This document shows, in pieces, positions 5,822 to 14,017 of a DNA stretch of 19,073 bases (its first letter is position 1; each line of letters starts with the position of its first letter). The position numbers and the translations under genes are program-made. Source of the stretch: Planctomycetia bacterium (lineage in GTDB: Bacteria > Planctomycetota > UBA1135 > GCA-002686595); contig SXKQ01000142.1 of the NCBI GenBank assembly GCA_005778045.1, forward strand, positions 1 through 19,073, given 5' to 3'. Under the pieces are notes generated by a model that was not told the DNA's origin, did no database searches, and was given only the letters and a program-made list of their open reading frames with translations.

Positions 5822-7611
5822 TGGCAGATCGCGAACTGGACCGCGTTGGTGAGGCTCGTCGTGTACTGGTCCTGCGGATCGCGGCTCCACCACTGCGCGC
5901 GCACCGTCTGGCCGACGGTCTGCAGCAGCGGGTCGGCGCCGCTGGCGATGTAGGCATTGAAGTTGAACGAGTATGCGCCTGTGCAGCTCGAGCCCGTGGC
6001 CGCGCCACCGGAGCTCTGCGTGGCCGTGCGGCGGATCGGGGACGCGATGCACAGCGTGCCACCAAGGAACGGCGTCACCGCCGGGGCGTAGCCGTAGAAC
6101 AGGAGACCCGACTTCTGGTTGATGATGCTCGCGGCGGTGATCACGAACGCGTTGTTGTTGGAGGCGCTCGCGTAGCCCGAGAAGCCGATCGTCGGTGTGC
6201 AGAAGAGCGAGTTGAGCTTGGAGGAGCAATACACGGTCGGAGTCACGCCGCCCTGGCACTCGCACTCGTCGGGAGTGCGGTTGCCGTTGACGTCGAGCGA
6301 AGTACCGCTGGCGATGTCGCAGGGATCAGGGTTGCCGTTGCCGTTGCAGTCGACATCCGTCTCGAAGCACCCTAGGTCGACGATCGGAGCCGTGCCAGCG
6401 CCCGAGTTGGCGACCGTGGGGACGTCGACGAAGCGCGGGAAGCCGCCGAGGTCCGCGGCCGTGCCAGCGGGCAGGCCCGCGTTGTTGCCCGCGTCGATGC
6501 CCGCGCTGCTGGCGGCGAGCCGATAGGGCGGCAGGCCGCAGGGGGCGAACGTCGGGGTGGCGTTGATGTTGCCGGTGCCGGCGTACGCGAACGGCATCAT
6601 CGTGTAGGTCACGGAGACACCCGCGCTCACCTGCGCGCCGACGGTCACGCCGGCGGTGCCCGTGTTGGCAGCGAAGATGCAGTTCGTCACGGACGGAGAG
6701 CCGCCGCTGACGAGCAGGCCGCCCGAGGCCACGGCGGTCGCGCTGTTGCCGACGATCGTGCAGTTGCGGATCTGGGCAGCGGAACTAGCGACGTAGATCG
6801 CCCCACCGCCGCCCGTGCCGGTGCACTGGTTGCCTACGAACAGCGAGTTGTAGACCTTGACCGGGCTCGAGCCGAAGATCTCGATGCCCCCGGCGCGCAA
6901 CGCGCGATTGTTGCGGAACACGCAGCGATCGAAGGTTGCGCCGACGCTCGTCGCCATGTCGAAGGCGCCGCCGTAGGAGCCCCCGAGGTTCGAATCGAAG
7001 GTGCAGTCCGTGAACGTGGGGCTCGACGAATTGATGTAGCCGGCTCCGCCGCCGAAGGTGCAGCGATTGGCGATGAACAGGCAGCGCCGCACGGTCGGGC
7101 CCGTGCCCACGGTGCACAGGATGCCGCCGCCGCGGTCGTCGTTGCCGGTGCCGTTGGCGTTGCCGCCCGTGACCGTGAAGCCGTCGATCGCCGCGGTCGA
7201 GTTGGTGTTGTTGCCGTTGAGGACGTGGTAACTGTTGTCCGTGAAGACGAGGCTCGCGTCATTGCCCGCGAGGTCGCCCGAGAGGATCGCGACGTTGAGC
7301 AGCGGGTTGCGCTGTGCCACGCTCGTCTCGCCGCCGGCGAAGCCACCGTAGATGGTCACGCCGTTCTTGAGCTGGAACGACACCGTGCGCGTGCCGGCGC
7401 TCGGGGTGTAGAGGCCATCGGCGACCCAGATCTCGTCGCCGGCGACGGACGCCGCCAGCGCGGCCTGCAGCCCTTGGAGCCCGCGGTGAGCGTCGGCCCA
7501 GGTCGCGCCGTTGTTGAGCCCCGTGGTGAGCCCCGCGTCGACGTAGCGGGTGCCGGCGAAGGCGGGGAGCGGCAGGGCGGCTAGGAGGAGCGCAGTGCGG
7601 AGGGCGTTCAT
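5818..7611 (-). CDS. Secreted right-handed beta-helix protein with dockerin-like motif and C-terminal surface module
   Basis: 597 residues from ATG at 7611; the signal peptide is residues 1-19 (cleavage near AFA|G). Residues 21-115 hold a start typical of pectin-lyase-fold surface proteins (RYVDAGL, WADAHRGLQGLQAAL, GDEIWVADGLYTP, TIYGGFAGGE). Residues 140-315 contain repeated parallel beta-helix coils rich in Asn, Gly and Cys (FTVTGGNANG, CTFDSNLGGSYGGA, CVFRNN, NSLFVGNQC, NCTIVGNSA, NCIFAAN). Residues 363-416 (RLAASSAGIDAGNN, DLGGFPR, VDLGCFE) resemble the choice-of-anchor Q end module. Residues 421-451 carry two DxNGNGxPDxC repeats, a dockerin-like calcium motif. Residues 460-597 are the same C-terminal module as on the P-domain protein (VYCSSKLNSLFCTP, LLFYG, RAQWWSRDP, TSLTNAVQF). 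No catalytic residues of pectin lyases are evident; a structural or adhesive surface role is inference. Confidence 0.9.
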   Translation of the reverse strand: MNALRTALLLAALPLPAFAGTRYVDAGLTTGLNNGATWADAHRGLQGLQAALAASVAGDEIWVADGLYTPSAGTRTVSFQLKNGVTIYGGFAGGETSVAQRNPLLNVAILSGDLAGNDASLVFTDNSYHVLNGNNTNSTAAIDGFTVTGGNANGTGNDDRGGGILCTVGTGPTVRRCLFIANRCTFGGGAGYINSSSPTFTDCTFDSNLGGSYGGAFDMATSVGATFDRCVFRNNRALRAGGIEIFGSSPVKVYNSLFVGNQCTGTGGGGAIYVASSAAQIRNCTIVGNSATAVASGGLLVSGGSPSVTNCIFAANTGTAGVTVGAQVSAGVSVTYTMMPFAYAGTGNINATPTFAPCGLPPYRLAASSAGIDAGNNAGLPAGTAADLGGFPRFVDVPTVANSGAGTAPIVDLGCFETDVDCNGNGNPDPCDIASGTSLDVNGNRTPDECECQGGVTPTVYCSSKLNSLFCTPTIGFSGYASASNNNAFVITAASIINQKSGLLFYGYAPAVTPFLGGTLCIASPIRRTATQSSGGAATGSSCTGAYSFNFNAYIASGADPLLQTVGQTVRAQWWSRDPQDQYTTSLTNAVQFAICQ

Positions 7612-7663
7612 CGGGGGGAGTGCGGGGTGGGAGCGAACAGGAGTGCGAAACACCAGATCCGAG

Positions 7664-7669
7664 AGGGTA
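7664..7669 (-). promoter_or_regulatory. Candidate -10 element TACCCT upstream of the beta-helix gene
   Basis: The - strand TACCCT lies 52 bases before the ATG at 7611, in the 160-base divergent gap shared with the OPT transporter gene. It matches the same hexamer upstream of the propeller gene. No -35 at a usual distance is visible. Confidence 0.25.
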
Positions 7670-7723
7670 CCACGGTAGCCGCAAACGGGGGGCTCGCGCG
7701 TGGCGGGCCGCCGGACGCTGGCG

Positions 7724-7729
7724 TAGGCT
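7724..7729 (+). promoter_or_regulatory. Candidate -10 element TAGGCT upstream of the OPT gene
   Basis: TAGGCT (TAnnnT pattern) lies 42 bases before the ATG at 7772 in the divergent intergenic gap 7612-7771. No -35 or Shine-Dalgarno sequence is seen. Confidence 0.2.
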
Positions 7730-7771
7730 CGCACCCCGTGGCTCCCGCCCGCAGGCCTTCTCGAAACCGCC

Positions 7772-9607
7772 ATGCACGAAACTGACACGCTCGATCCCGA
7801 GGCGAACTGGCTGCGCAACCTCCGCAAGCAGGGCGTGCCGCAGCTCACGGTGCGCGCCGTGGTCGTGGGCATGCTGCTCGGCTGCGTGATGTGCCTCTCG
7901 AACCTGTACGTGTTCTTCAAGACCGGCTGGTCGATGGGGGTCACGATCACCGCAGGCATCCTCGCCTTCTCGCTGTTCCGCGGGCTGCAGGCGCTCGGGG
8001 TGGTGCGCCAGCCGCTCACGACGCTCGAAAACAATGCGCTCACGACGGTCGCGTCGGGAGCGGGCTACATGACCGGCGGCGGCAACATGGCGGCCTACGG
8101 CGCGCTCCTGATGATGGTGGCGACGCACCAGGGGCTGCAGCGTCCGGAGACGCTGCCGATGATCGGCTGGTTCGCGCTGATCGCGGCGCTCGGCGTGTTC
8201 GCGGCGATCCCGATCAAGCGTCAGCTGATCAACAAGGAGCAACTCGCGTTCCCGACCGGCACCGCGACGGCGGAGACGCTCGAGACGCTGCACGGTGGCA
8301 ACGCGGGCGAGGGTGCGCTCAAGGCGCGCGCGCTGGCAATCGCGGCGGCCGGAGCCGCGCTGCTGACTTGGTTCCGCGAGGCCAAGCTGGTGTGGATGCC
8401 CTTCAACGTGCCGGCCAAGATCCCGCTCGGGTTCTCGATCGCAGGGCGCAAGGCGGCCGAGTGGACGCTCGAGCTGAAAAGCGAGGTCGTGCTGCTCGGT
8501 GCGGGCGCACTGATGAGCTTCCGCACGGCGTGGTCGCTGCTCCTCGGCAGCGTGCTGACCTACGGCGTGCTGGCACCGTCGCTCGTCGCCGACGGCGTGA
8601 TCACGACCGTTTCGTACAAGAAGATCGTCGAGTGGACCGTGTGGCCGGGCGCGTCGATGCTGGTCGCCTCGGGGCTCGCGTCGTTCCTGTTCGACTGGCG
8701 CAGCGTGGTGCGCTCGTTCAGTGGCCTCGCGCGCATCTTCGGCCGCGGCGGCGGCGCGCAGGACCCGATGGACGAGGTCGAGTGCCCCGCCTGGTGGTTC
8801 CCCGCGGGCTTTCTCGTGCTCGCGCCGGTCGTCGTGTTCCTGATGGGCTACCTGTTCGCGATTCCCTGGTGGGCGGGCGTGATCGCCGTGCCGCTCGCGG
8901 TCGTGATGGGCTTCATCGCGGCGCGCGTCACCGGCGACACCGACGTCACTCCGACCAAGGCGCTCGGGCCCGTGACGCAGGGCGTTTTTGGAGCGCTCGT
9001 GCCGGGCAACCTCGCGGGCAACATCATGAGCGCCAACGTGACCGGCGGCATCGGCTTGCATGCGGCGGACCTGTTGACCACGCTCAAGACTGGCTGGCTG
9101 CTCGGCGGAAACCCGCGCGTGCAATTCTACGCGCAGCTCTTCGGCGTCGCGGCGGGAGCGGCGCTGATCGTGCCCGCCTTCAACCTGCTGATCCCCGATC
9201 CCGCGGCGCTCGGCAGCGACGAGTGGCCGGCGCCGGGCTGCCTCGTGTGGGCTGGCGTGTCGGAGATCTTCGTCAACGGATTCGGTGCGCTCGGGAGCGA
9301 AGCGCGCATCGGCATCGCCATCGGCGCGACGCTCGGACTTGCGCTCGCGCTGCTCGAGAAGCTCGCGCCCAAGGGTATGAAACCCTTCGTGCCCTCGCCC
9401 TCGGGCCTCGGCATCGCCATGGTGATCCCCGGCAGCAATGGGCTCGCAATGTTCCTCGGCGGTGCGCTCGCGGAGCTCGTCCGCCGCCAATGGCGCACGG
9501 TCGGAGAGCGCTTCATCGTTCCGGTCGCGTCGGGACTGATCGCTGGCGAGAGCCTGATGGGCGTCGGCGTGATCGCGCTGAAGGTCAGCGGCTTCATCGC
9601 GCTGTAG
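7772..9607 (+). CDS. OPT-family (oligopeptide/metal-chelate) transporter
   Basis: 611 residues, almost entirely hydrophobic helices with short loops; I estimate 14-16 transmembrane segments. The family marker NKEQLAFPTGTATAETL (154-170) matches the conserved OPT segment in which NKE.LxFPxGxAxAExL follows the early helices. Other OPT-like stretches are TTLENNALTTVASGAGYMTGG (83-103) and the late GLGIAMVIPGSNGLAMFLGG region. OPT proteins carry oligopeptides or metal chelates into the cytoplasm, probably by proton coupling; the substrate is not predictable here. The length fits bacterial members. The gene is divergent from the beta-helix gene and ends only 7 bases before the convergent propeller-protein gene, so there is no space for a conventional terminator. 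The ATG at 7772 is preceded by no ribosome-binding site. Confidence 0.93.
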   Translation: MHETDTLDPEANWLRNLRKQGVPQLTVRAVVVGMLLGCVMCLSNLYVFFKTGWSMGVTITAGILAFSLFRGLQALGVVRQPLTTLENNALTTVASGAGYMTGGGNMAAYGALLMMVATHQGLQRPETLPMIGWFALIAALGVFAAIPIKRQLINKEQLAFPTGTATAETLETLHGGNAGEGALKARALAIAAAGAALLTWFREAKLVWMPFNVPAKIPLGFSIAGRKAAEWTLELKSEVVLLGAGALMSFRTAWSLLLGSVLTYGVLAPSLVADGVITTVSYKKIVEWTVWPGASMLVASGLASFLFDWRSVVRSFSGLARIFGRGGGAQDPMDEVECPAWWFPAGFLVLAPVVVFLMGYLFAIPWWAGVIAVPLAVVMGFIAARVTGDTDVTPTKALGPVTQGVFGALVPGNLAGNIMSANVTGGIGLHAADLLTTLKTGWLLGGNPRVQFYAQLFGVAAGAALIVPAFNLLIPDPAALGSDEWPAPGCLVWAGVSEIFVNGFGALGSEARIGIAIGATLGLALALLEKLAPKGMKPFVPSPSGLGIAMVIPGSNGLAMFLGGALAELVRRQWRTVGERFIVPVASGLIAGESLMGVGVIALKVSGFIAL

Positions 9608-9614
9608 CGCGCGC

Positions 9615-12074
9615 TCAGGGCGTCCACGCGACGACGAGCGCGTTCGACAGGTTCGTCGTGCTCGGACCGCAGTGCGCGGCGGAGTTGCGATACCAGACTT
9701 GGTAGACCAGCGTCGTGCCGCTCGCAGGCACCGCGCCCGTCACGGAGATGCTCGCGTCGCCGACCGCGGGGAACAGCGCGCCGCCCGTGACGCTGGCCGT
9801 GCGCATGGCGAGGCGCGTGGCGGGGGCGCTCACGCAGCGCACCCCGTCGCCCGTGACCGAGCCGAGCGTTCCGTTCATCGCCGTGCCTTGGAAAAAGAGC
9901 GCCGTCGTGCCGCCCGGCAGGCCCGCGACGAACAGCTGCAGGGTGTCCTGCGTCGTGGAAGGCTCACCGCTCCACGTGAGTCGCGCGCCAGCGGACGTGA
10001 CGGAGTTTGGGCAGCCACCGGTGGTCGAGGTGCCGTTGCCACACGGGCAGGTCACGGCCGCGCCGTCGCAGTAGCTAGCGACGAGGCCACCGCTCGTGCC
10101 GCGGTACTGGGCACCCACGATGTCATCACTCGCGAACTGCACGCCATCGGGTGCGCGATGCCACGCGAGCGCATAGTCGTGCGTGGACTGCGACTGCTGT
10201 CCCGACTCGCGCGCCGCGAGCGCGGGCTCGACCTCGGGACCATCGGTCTGGAAGACCGGCTGGTGTGCGGCGAGAACGGCGAGCGATGTGCCATTGAAGA
10301 GCACCTCGCTGACGTACACGTCGTAGTCGACCGGCGAGTTGCCGTAGAGCTCGGAGTAGGCGAGCGCGAAGTGGGTGCCGTCCGAGTCGACGCAGGGCGA
10401 ACACTGGTCCTGTCCCACGAAGTTGCCGTCGTACAAGCTCAGGTTCGCGCTGCGCAGCACGCTCGCGCCGTCGAGGCCGCTGGCGAGGATGTCGCGGTCC
10501 GTGCCGAAGTCCTCTTCGTAGGCGCACAGCCAGCGTGAGGAACCCTGCGCGCACGAGCTCGCGGACGGAGCCGTATGGTCCAGCGGGCCCACGGCGATCG
10601 GGAACGTCGGCGCGATCACGATGCCATCCCATGCGACGCGCGCACCGAGAATGTCGTTGCCGCCGGATGGACTGCGGCGCTGCCATGCGAGATTCCATGC
10701 CTCCGAGCCGTTGCTCTTCGAGATGGAAATGGCCGTGTCGAGCGTGTTGATCGTGCCATCGACCTGAATCGGTGCACTCGCGAGCACGCCCGCGTCGCTC
10801 ACGAGACGAGCGTGCACGTCGTGGTCGGCGCCGAAGCTCCAAACGCGCTCGTACGTCACGAGAAAGTGGCTCGGACCCGTCGGATAGGGGTCGCCGCCGA
10901 CGTCGGGGTAGAGCACGTCGAAGCCGGACGCACCCGTGATCTTGAACGGGGCCCCGAGCAGGGCGGTGTTGCGCGAGCGCGTGCGGCCCCAGATCTCGAC
11001 GCGGCCGGTGGTCGCATTCACGACGTGCGCGACGATCAGGAAGCGGTCATTCGAGCCGACGCTCGCGCTGCGCGGATGCCCCCAATAGGCCGCCGTGGCG
11101 TCGATCCAGTCTCCGCGGTAGAGCGGATTCCCGGCAGGGTCGTAGGCGTCGGCCCACACGTCGTGGTCGCTGGCGCTGAAGATCTCTTCCCAGCAGTGCA
11201 GCACCGAGCCGCCGTTTGCGTCGTAGCTCACGTCGGGCGCGAGCGCATCCGTGGGCGAGGCCTCGATGCCGAAGGACGCCAGCACCGGGTCGATCACCAG
11301 CGGCAAGGCGGCGGCATGAACGAACTCGGCTGGCACGCGGATCGAGAGCACGCCGTGTTCGAACGTCGTCTCGAGCGGCAGCGTCCGACCTGCGGCATCG
11401 AGCGCCAGCGCGGGTCCGTAGAGCGCGTAGCCATGCTGCGACTCGAAGCGCCAGCCGTCGTCGGCTCGGCGCGCGATCAGCTCGCTCGACGCATCGAGCG
11501 AGAGAACCAGCTCGCCGCGCTCGGGAAGCTCCGTGAAGTGGAACGACTGCTCGACGAGCCGAGGTGCAAGGTCGTAGCGCTCCACGAGGGCGCCACGATC
11601 GAATTCGATGCGATGCTCGTCCCCCGTCGCCGTGGCGAGCGCGTCGAAGTCGAGCAAGCCTGATCCGATGTGTACATTGCGCAGCGAGAACGCGATGCCC
11701 TCGGTGCGCGGCGCGGCCGAGGAAAGAAACGGATAGAAGCTCGCCGTGCCCCGCTCGAAGGACATTTTCCAGTTGGCGCCGCGGGCCCAGAGAGCGGCGT
11801 CGAGCGGCTGAACGTGAACCTGCTCGCGATCGCGAGGGAGGGTGGCCTCGAACGCAGACTTGCGCGGCGTACCGGGCGCGGTGCGGACGCCAGCGGGCAG
11901 GATGCGCGGTACGCTCGGCGTGTCCGGCAGCTCCGTCGCGGATGGCCGCGTCGCGTACGCCGCGGCTGGCCGTCGCGGCGCTCGGGGTGCCGGATCCTGC
12001 ACGCTCGCGGCGAGCGCGAGCGCCGCGCAGGCGAGAGCCCAAGGTGAGAGTTGAGTGGAACGGAGGCGGGACAT
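9615..12074 (-). CDS. Secreted protein with seven propeller-like repeats and a variant C-terminal surface module
   Basis: 819 residues from ATG at 12074. Signal peptide about 1-24 (hydrophobic core WALACAALALAASV), then a Pro/Arg-rich linker to about 80. Residues 85-265 form a beta-rich N-domain (HVQPLDAALWARG, FYPFLSSAAPRTEG, LPLVIDPVL) of a kind common at the front of secreted planctomycete and myxobacterial proteins. Residues 290-660 contain about seven repeats of roughly 55 residues with the theme hydrophobic-x-(W/Y)-E...D-x-D-(V/I)-x-A, beginning near 295, 348, 407, 462, 517, 571 and 636 (for example DHDVWADAYDPAG, DHDVHARLV, DRDILASGL, DYDVYVSEV). This predicts a seven-bladed beta-propeller. 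Residues 667-819 are a C-terminal module with CPCGN (676-680), GGCPNS (686-691), LFFQG (726-730), GDGVRC (742-747) and YQVWYRNS (791-798). The ligand is unknown. Confidence 0.88.
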   Translation of the reverse strand: MSRLRSTQLSPWALACAALALAASVQDPAPRAPRRPAAAYATRPSATELPDTPSVPRILPAGVRTAPGTPRKSAFEATLPRDREQVHVQPLDAALWARGANWKMSFERGTASFYPFLSSAAPRTEGIAFSLRNVHIGSGLLDFDALATATGDEHRIEFDRGALVERYDLAPRLVEQSFHFTELPERGELVLSLDASSELIARRADDGWRFESQHGYALYGPALALDAAGRTLPLETTFEHGVLSIRVPAEFVHAAALPLVIDPVLASFGIEASPTDALAPDVSYDANGGSVLHCWEEIFSASDHDVWADAYDPAGNPLYRGDWIDATAAYWGHPRSASVGSNDRFLIVAHVVNATTGRVEIWGRTRSRNTALLGAPFKITGASGFDVLYPDVGGDPYPTGPSHFLVTYERVWSFGADHDVHARLVSDAGVLASAPIQVDGTINTLDTAISISKSNGSEAWNLAWQRRSPSGGNDILGARVAWDGIVIAPTFPIAVGPLDHTAPSASSCAQGSSRWLCAYEEDFGTDRDILASGLDGASVLRSANLSLYDGNFVGQDQCSPCVDSDGTHFALAYSELYGNSPVDYDVYVSEVLFNGTSLAVLAAHQPVFQTDGPEVEPALAARESGQQSQSTHDYALAWHRAPDGVQFASDDIVGAQYRGTSGGLVASYCDGAAVTCPCGNGTSTTGGCPNSVTSAGARLTWSGEPSTTQDTLQLFVAGLPGGTTALFFQGTAMNGTLGSVTGDGVRCVSAPATRLAMRTASVTGGALFPAVGDASISVTGAVPASGTTLVYQVWYRNSAAHCGPSTTNLSNALVVAWTP

Positions 12075-12111
12075 GGGGCGCGCGGCTCCCGAGCCCGGAA
12101 CCCCGCTTCGA

Positions 12112-12117
12112 AGGGTA
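12112..12117 (-). promoter_or_regulatory. Candidate -10 element TACCCT upstream of the propeller gene
   Basis: The - strand TACCCT ends 37 bases before the ATG at 12074, in the 98-base divergent gap shared with the octaheme cytochrome gene. Same hexamer as before the beta-helix gene. No clear -35. Confidence 0.25.
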
Positions 12118-12172
12118 CACCGCAGGGTCGGAGCGGGCGCGCGCTCGACTCCCGGCCAACGCTTCCTAAGAT

Positions 12173-14017
12173 ATGTCGGTGGGCAGGATTTTCCGGGTCA
12201 TCAGCACCTTGTGCGTCGCACCGCTTGCGGTGGCGCTCGCGCTGGTGTGGGGACCGGACCCCGTGGCCGTCGCAGCGGGCGAGCCGCTGCGCGAGCGCGC
12301 TGCGGACTACGAGGGTGCCGCCAGCTGCGCCGCCTGCCATCCCGACCACCACGCGAGCTGGGAGCGCACGTTTCATGCGTCGATGACGCAGCTGCCCGAT
12401 CGCGACAGCGTGCTCGGGCACTTCGACGGCCGGTCGGTCGAGTTCTACGGACGCAGCGCGGTGCCGTTCGAGCGCGACGGAGGGTTCTGGATGCGAATCC
12501 CCGGTGGCGTCAGCGAGCGCGAGGCGCAGGTCGCGCTGTGTGTCGGTTCGAATCGTTACCAGCAGTACTTCGAGCGCGTCGGGGAGGGCGAGGGCGGCGA
12601 GCTGCGGCGGCTTCCGATCCTGTGGCACGTCGGAGAGCGACGCTGGATGCACCTGAACGGCGTGTTCCTCGAGCCCGACGACACGCGCTGGGATGCACAC
12701 GCCGCGAGCTGGAACGACAACTGCGTCTTCTGCCACAACACGGGCGTACAGCCGCGCTTGGAGGAGAGCGAGCGGCGCTTCGCGACGCGCGTCGCGGACC
12801 TCGGCATCGCTTGCGAGGCGTGCCATGGGCCGGGCGAGGAGCACGTGCGGCGCATGGCCTCGCCGCTCGCGCGCCTCGCGACAGAGTCCGGCACGCTGGC
12901 CATCGTGAATCCGAGCGAGCTCGCGCAGGCTGAGTCGCTCGCGCTGTGCGGCCAGTGCCACTCGCAGCGTTTGCCGGATCCGCTCGAGCGACTGTCCGAG
13001 TTTCTCGACCGCGGTCCATCGTTCCGGCCCGGGGACGAGCTGCGTGGCCACGTCACGCCCGTGACGCGCGAGACACCGAGCGTCTCGTCGAAGCGTCCGG
13101 AGCTGTTCAGCGAGCGCTTCTGGAGCGACGGCACGGCGCGACTGACGGCGTACGAGTACCTCGGCGTCACGCAGTCGCCGTGCGTGAAGGGTGGGGAACT
13201 CACCTGCGGCTCCTGCCACTCGATGCACTCCGGCGAAGTGCATGGGCAACTCGAGCCCGAGCTGCGCGGGGACCGCGCCTGCACGCAATGCCACGATGAA
13301 ATCGCGCGCGATGTGAGCGCTCACACGCACCACGCGCCCGAGAGCAGCGGCTCGCGCTGCCTCGAATGCCACATGCCGCGCTTGGTGTACGGGATCCTCG
13401 ACATTCACCGCAGCCATCGCATCGAGGTGCCCGATGTGCGCCGAGACGTCGAAGCGGGACGGCCGAATGCGTGCACGAGCTGTCACCTCGGCGAGACGGC
13501 GCCGTGGGCTGCGCAAGCGATGCGCACGTGGTGGGGCGAGCGCTACGAGGCGCCGCGCTCGCGGCCGGACCGAGCTCCCCTTGACGTGCCCGAAGCCCTC
13601 GTTTCGCTCCATGCGGGCGATGCGGTGCAGCGCGCGGTCTACGCGCGTCAGCTCGGACGGGAGGACGCGGCAGAGCCTCCGCGGGAACGCGCATTCGCCG
13701 TGGCGAGCCTCGTCGTGGCGCTCGGGGACGGCTACCCGAGCATTCGCACGCTCGCTCGCCGCTCGCTGGAGCGACTCGAGCGCGAGCTCGATCTCGGGCT
13801 GGCGGGGGAACTGGCCAGGTACGACGTATTCGGGACCGCCGAGGAGCGGCGCGACGCCAGCTTGCGCCTGCTGGAGCTGCTGCGTGCGCGAGCGGCTGCT
13901 CGTTGCGCTGCGCCGCGTCCCGGCCAGCTGATTGATGAGCACTTTGCCGTCGACCTCGAGCGCATCGTGCAGCTGCTGGACCTGCAATCAGACCACGTGA
14001 TCTCGATCGGCGAATGA
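12173..14017 (+). CDS. Octaheme c-type cytochrome with HEAT-like C-terminal region
   Basis: 614 residues. An N-terminal hydrophobic segment (about 8-28) acts as signal peptide or anchor, so the protein works outside the cytoplasm. Eight CXXCH heme-binding motifs are at residues 52 (CAACH), 184 (CVFCH), 214 (CEACH), 259 (CGQCH), 345 (CGSCH), 370 (CTQCH), 396 (CLECH) and 434 (CTSCH). The layout (one N-terminal heme followed by SWERTFHASMTQ, a 130-residue spacer, then seven hemes) resembles the cytochrome c554-related multiheme proteins common in Planctomycetota. No lysine-type CXXCK active-site heme as in nitrite reductase is present. Residues about 480-600 are heme-free, helical and Arg/Leu/Ala-rich, resembling degenerate HEAT or TPR repeats. 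An electron-transfer role is known for the class; redox partner and substrate are unknown. Its TGA overlaps the ATG of the next membrane-protein gene (ATGA). A GTG at 12179 is an alternative start. Confidence 0.92.
   Translation: MSVGRIFRVISTLCVAPLAVALALVWGPDPVAVAAGEPLRERAADYEGAASCAACHPDHHASWERTFHASMTQLPDRDSVLGHFDGRSVEFYGRSAVPFERDGGFWMRIPGGVSEREAQVALCVGSNRYQQYFERVGEGEGGELRRLPILWHVGERRWMHLNGVFLEPDDTRWDAHAASWNDNCVFCHNTGVQPRLEESERRFATRVADLGIACEACHGPGEEHVRRMASPLARLATESGTLAIVNPSELAQAESLALCGQCHSQRLPDPLERLSEFLDRGPSFRPGDELRGHVTPVTRETPSVSSKRPELFSERFWSDGTARLTAYEYLGVTQSPCVKGGELTCGSCHSMHSGEVHGQLEPELRGDRACTQCHDEIARDVSAHTHHAPESSGSRCLECHMPRLVYGILDIHRSHRIEVPDVRRDVEAGRPNACTSCHLGETAPWAAQAMRTWWGERYEAPRSRPDRAPLDVPEALVSLHAGDAVQRAVYARQLGREDAAEPPRERAFAVASLVVALGDGYPSIRTLARRSLERLERELDLGLAGELARYDVFGTAEERRDASLRLLELLRARAAARCAAPRPGQLIDEHFAVDLERIVQLLDLQSDHVISIGE

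Noticed and set aside
7259..9490. Long - strand open frame across the OPT gene and the start of the beta-helix gene
   Set aside because: Highly charged His/Arg/Glu-rich translation with no domain, antisense to a clear membrane transporter.
11477..13987. Long - strand open frame across the octaheme cytochrome gene
   Set aside because: Antisense to eight CXXCH motifs in a clear gene; its translation is Arg/Ala-rich with no family features.
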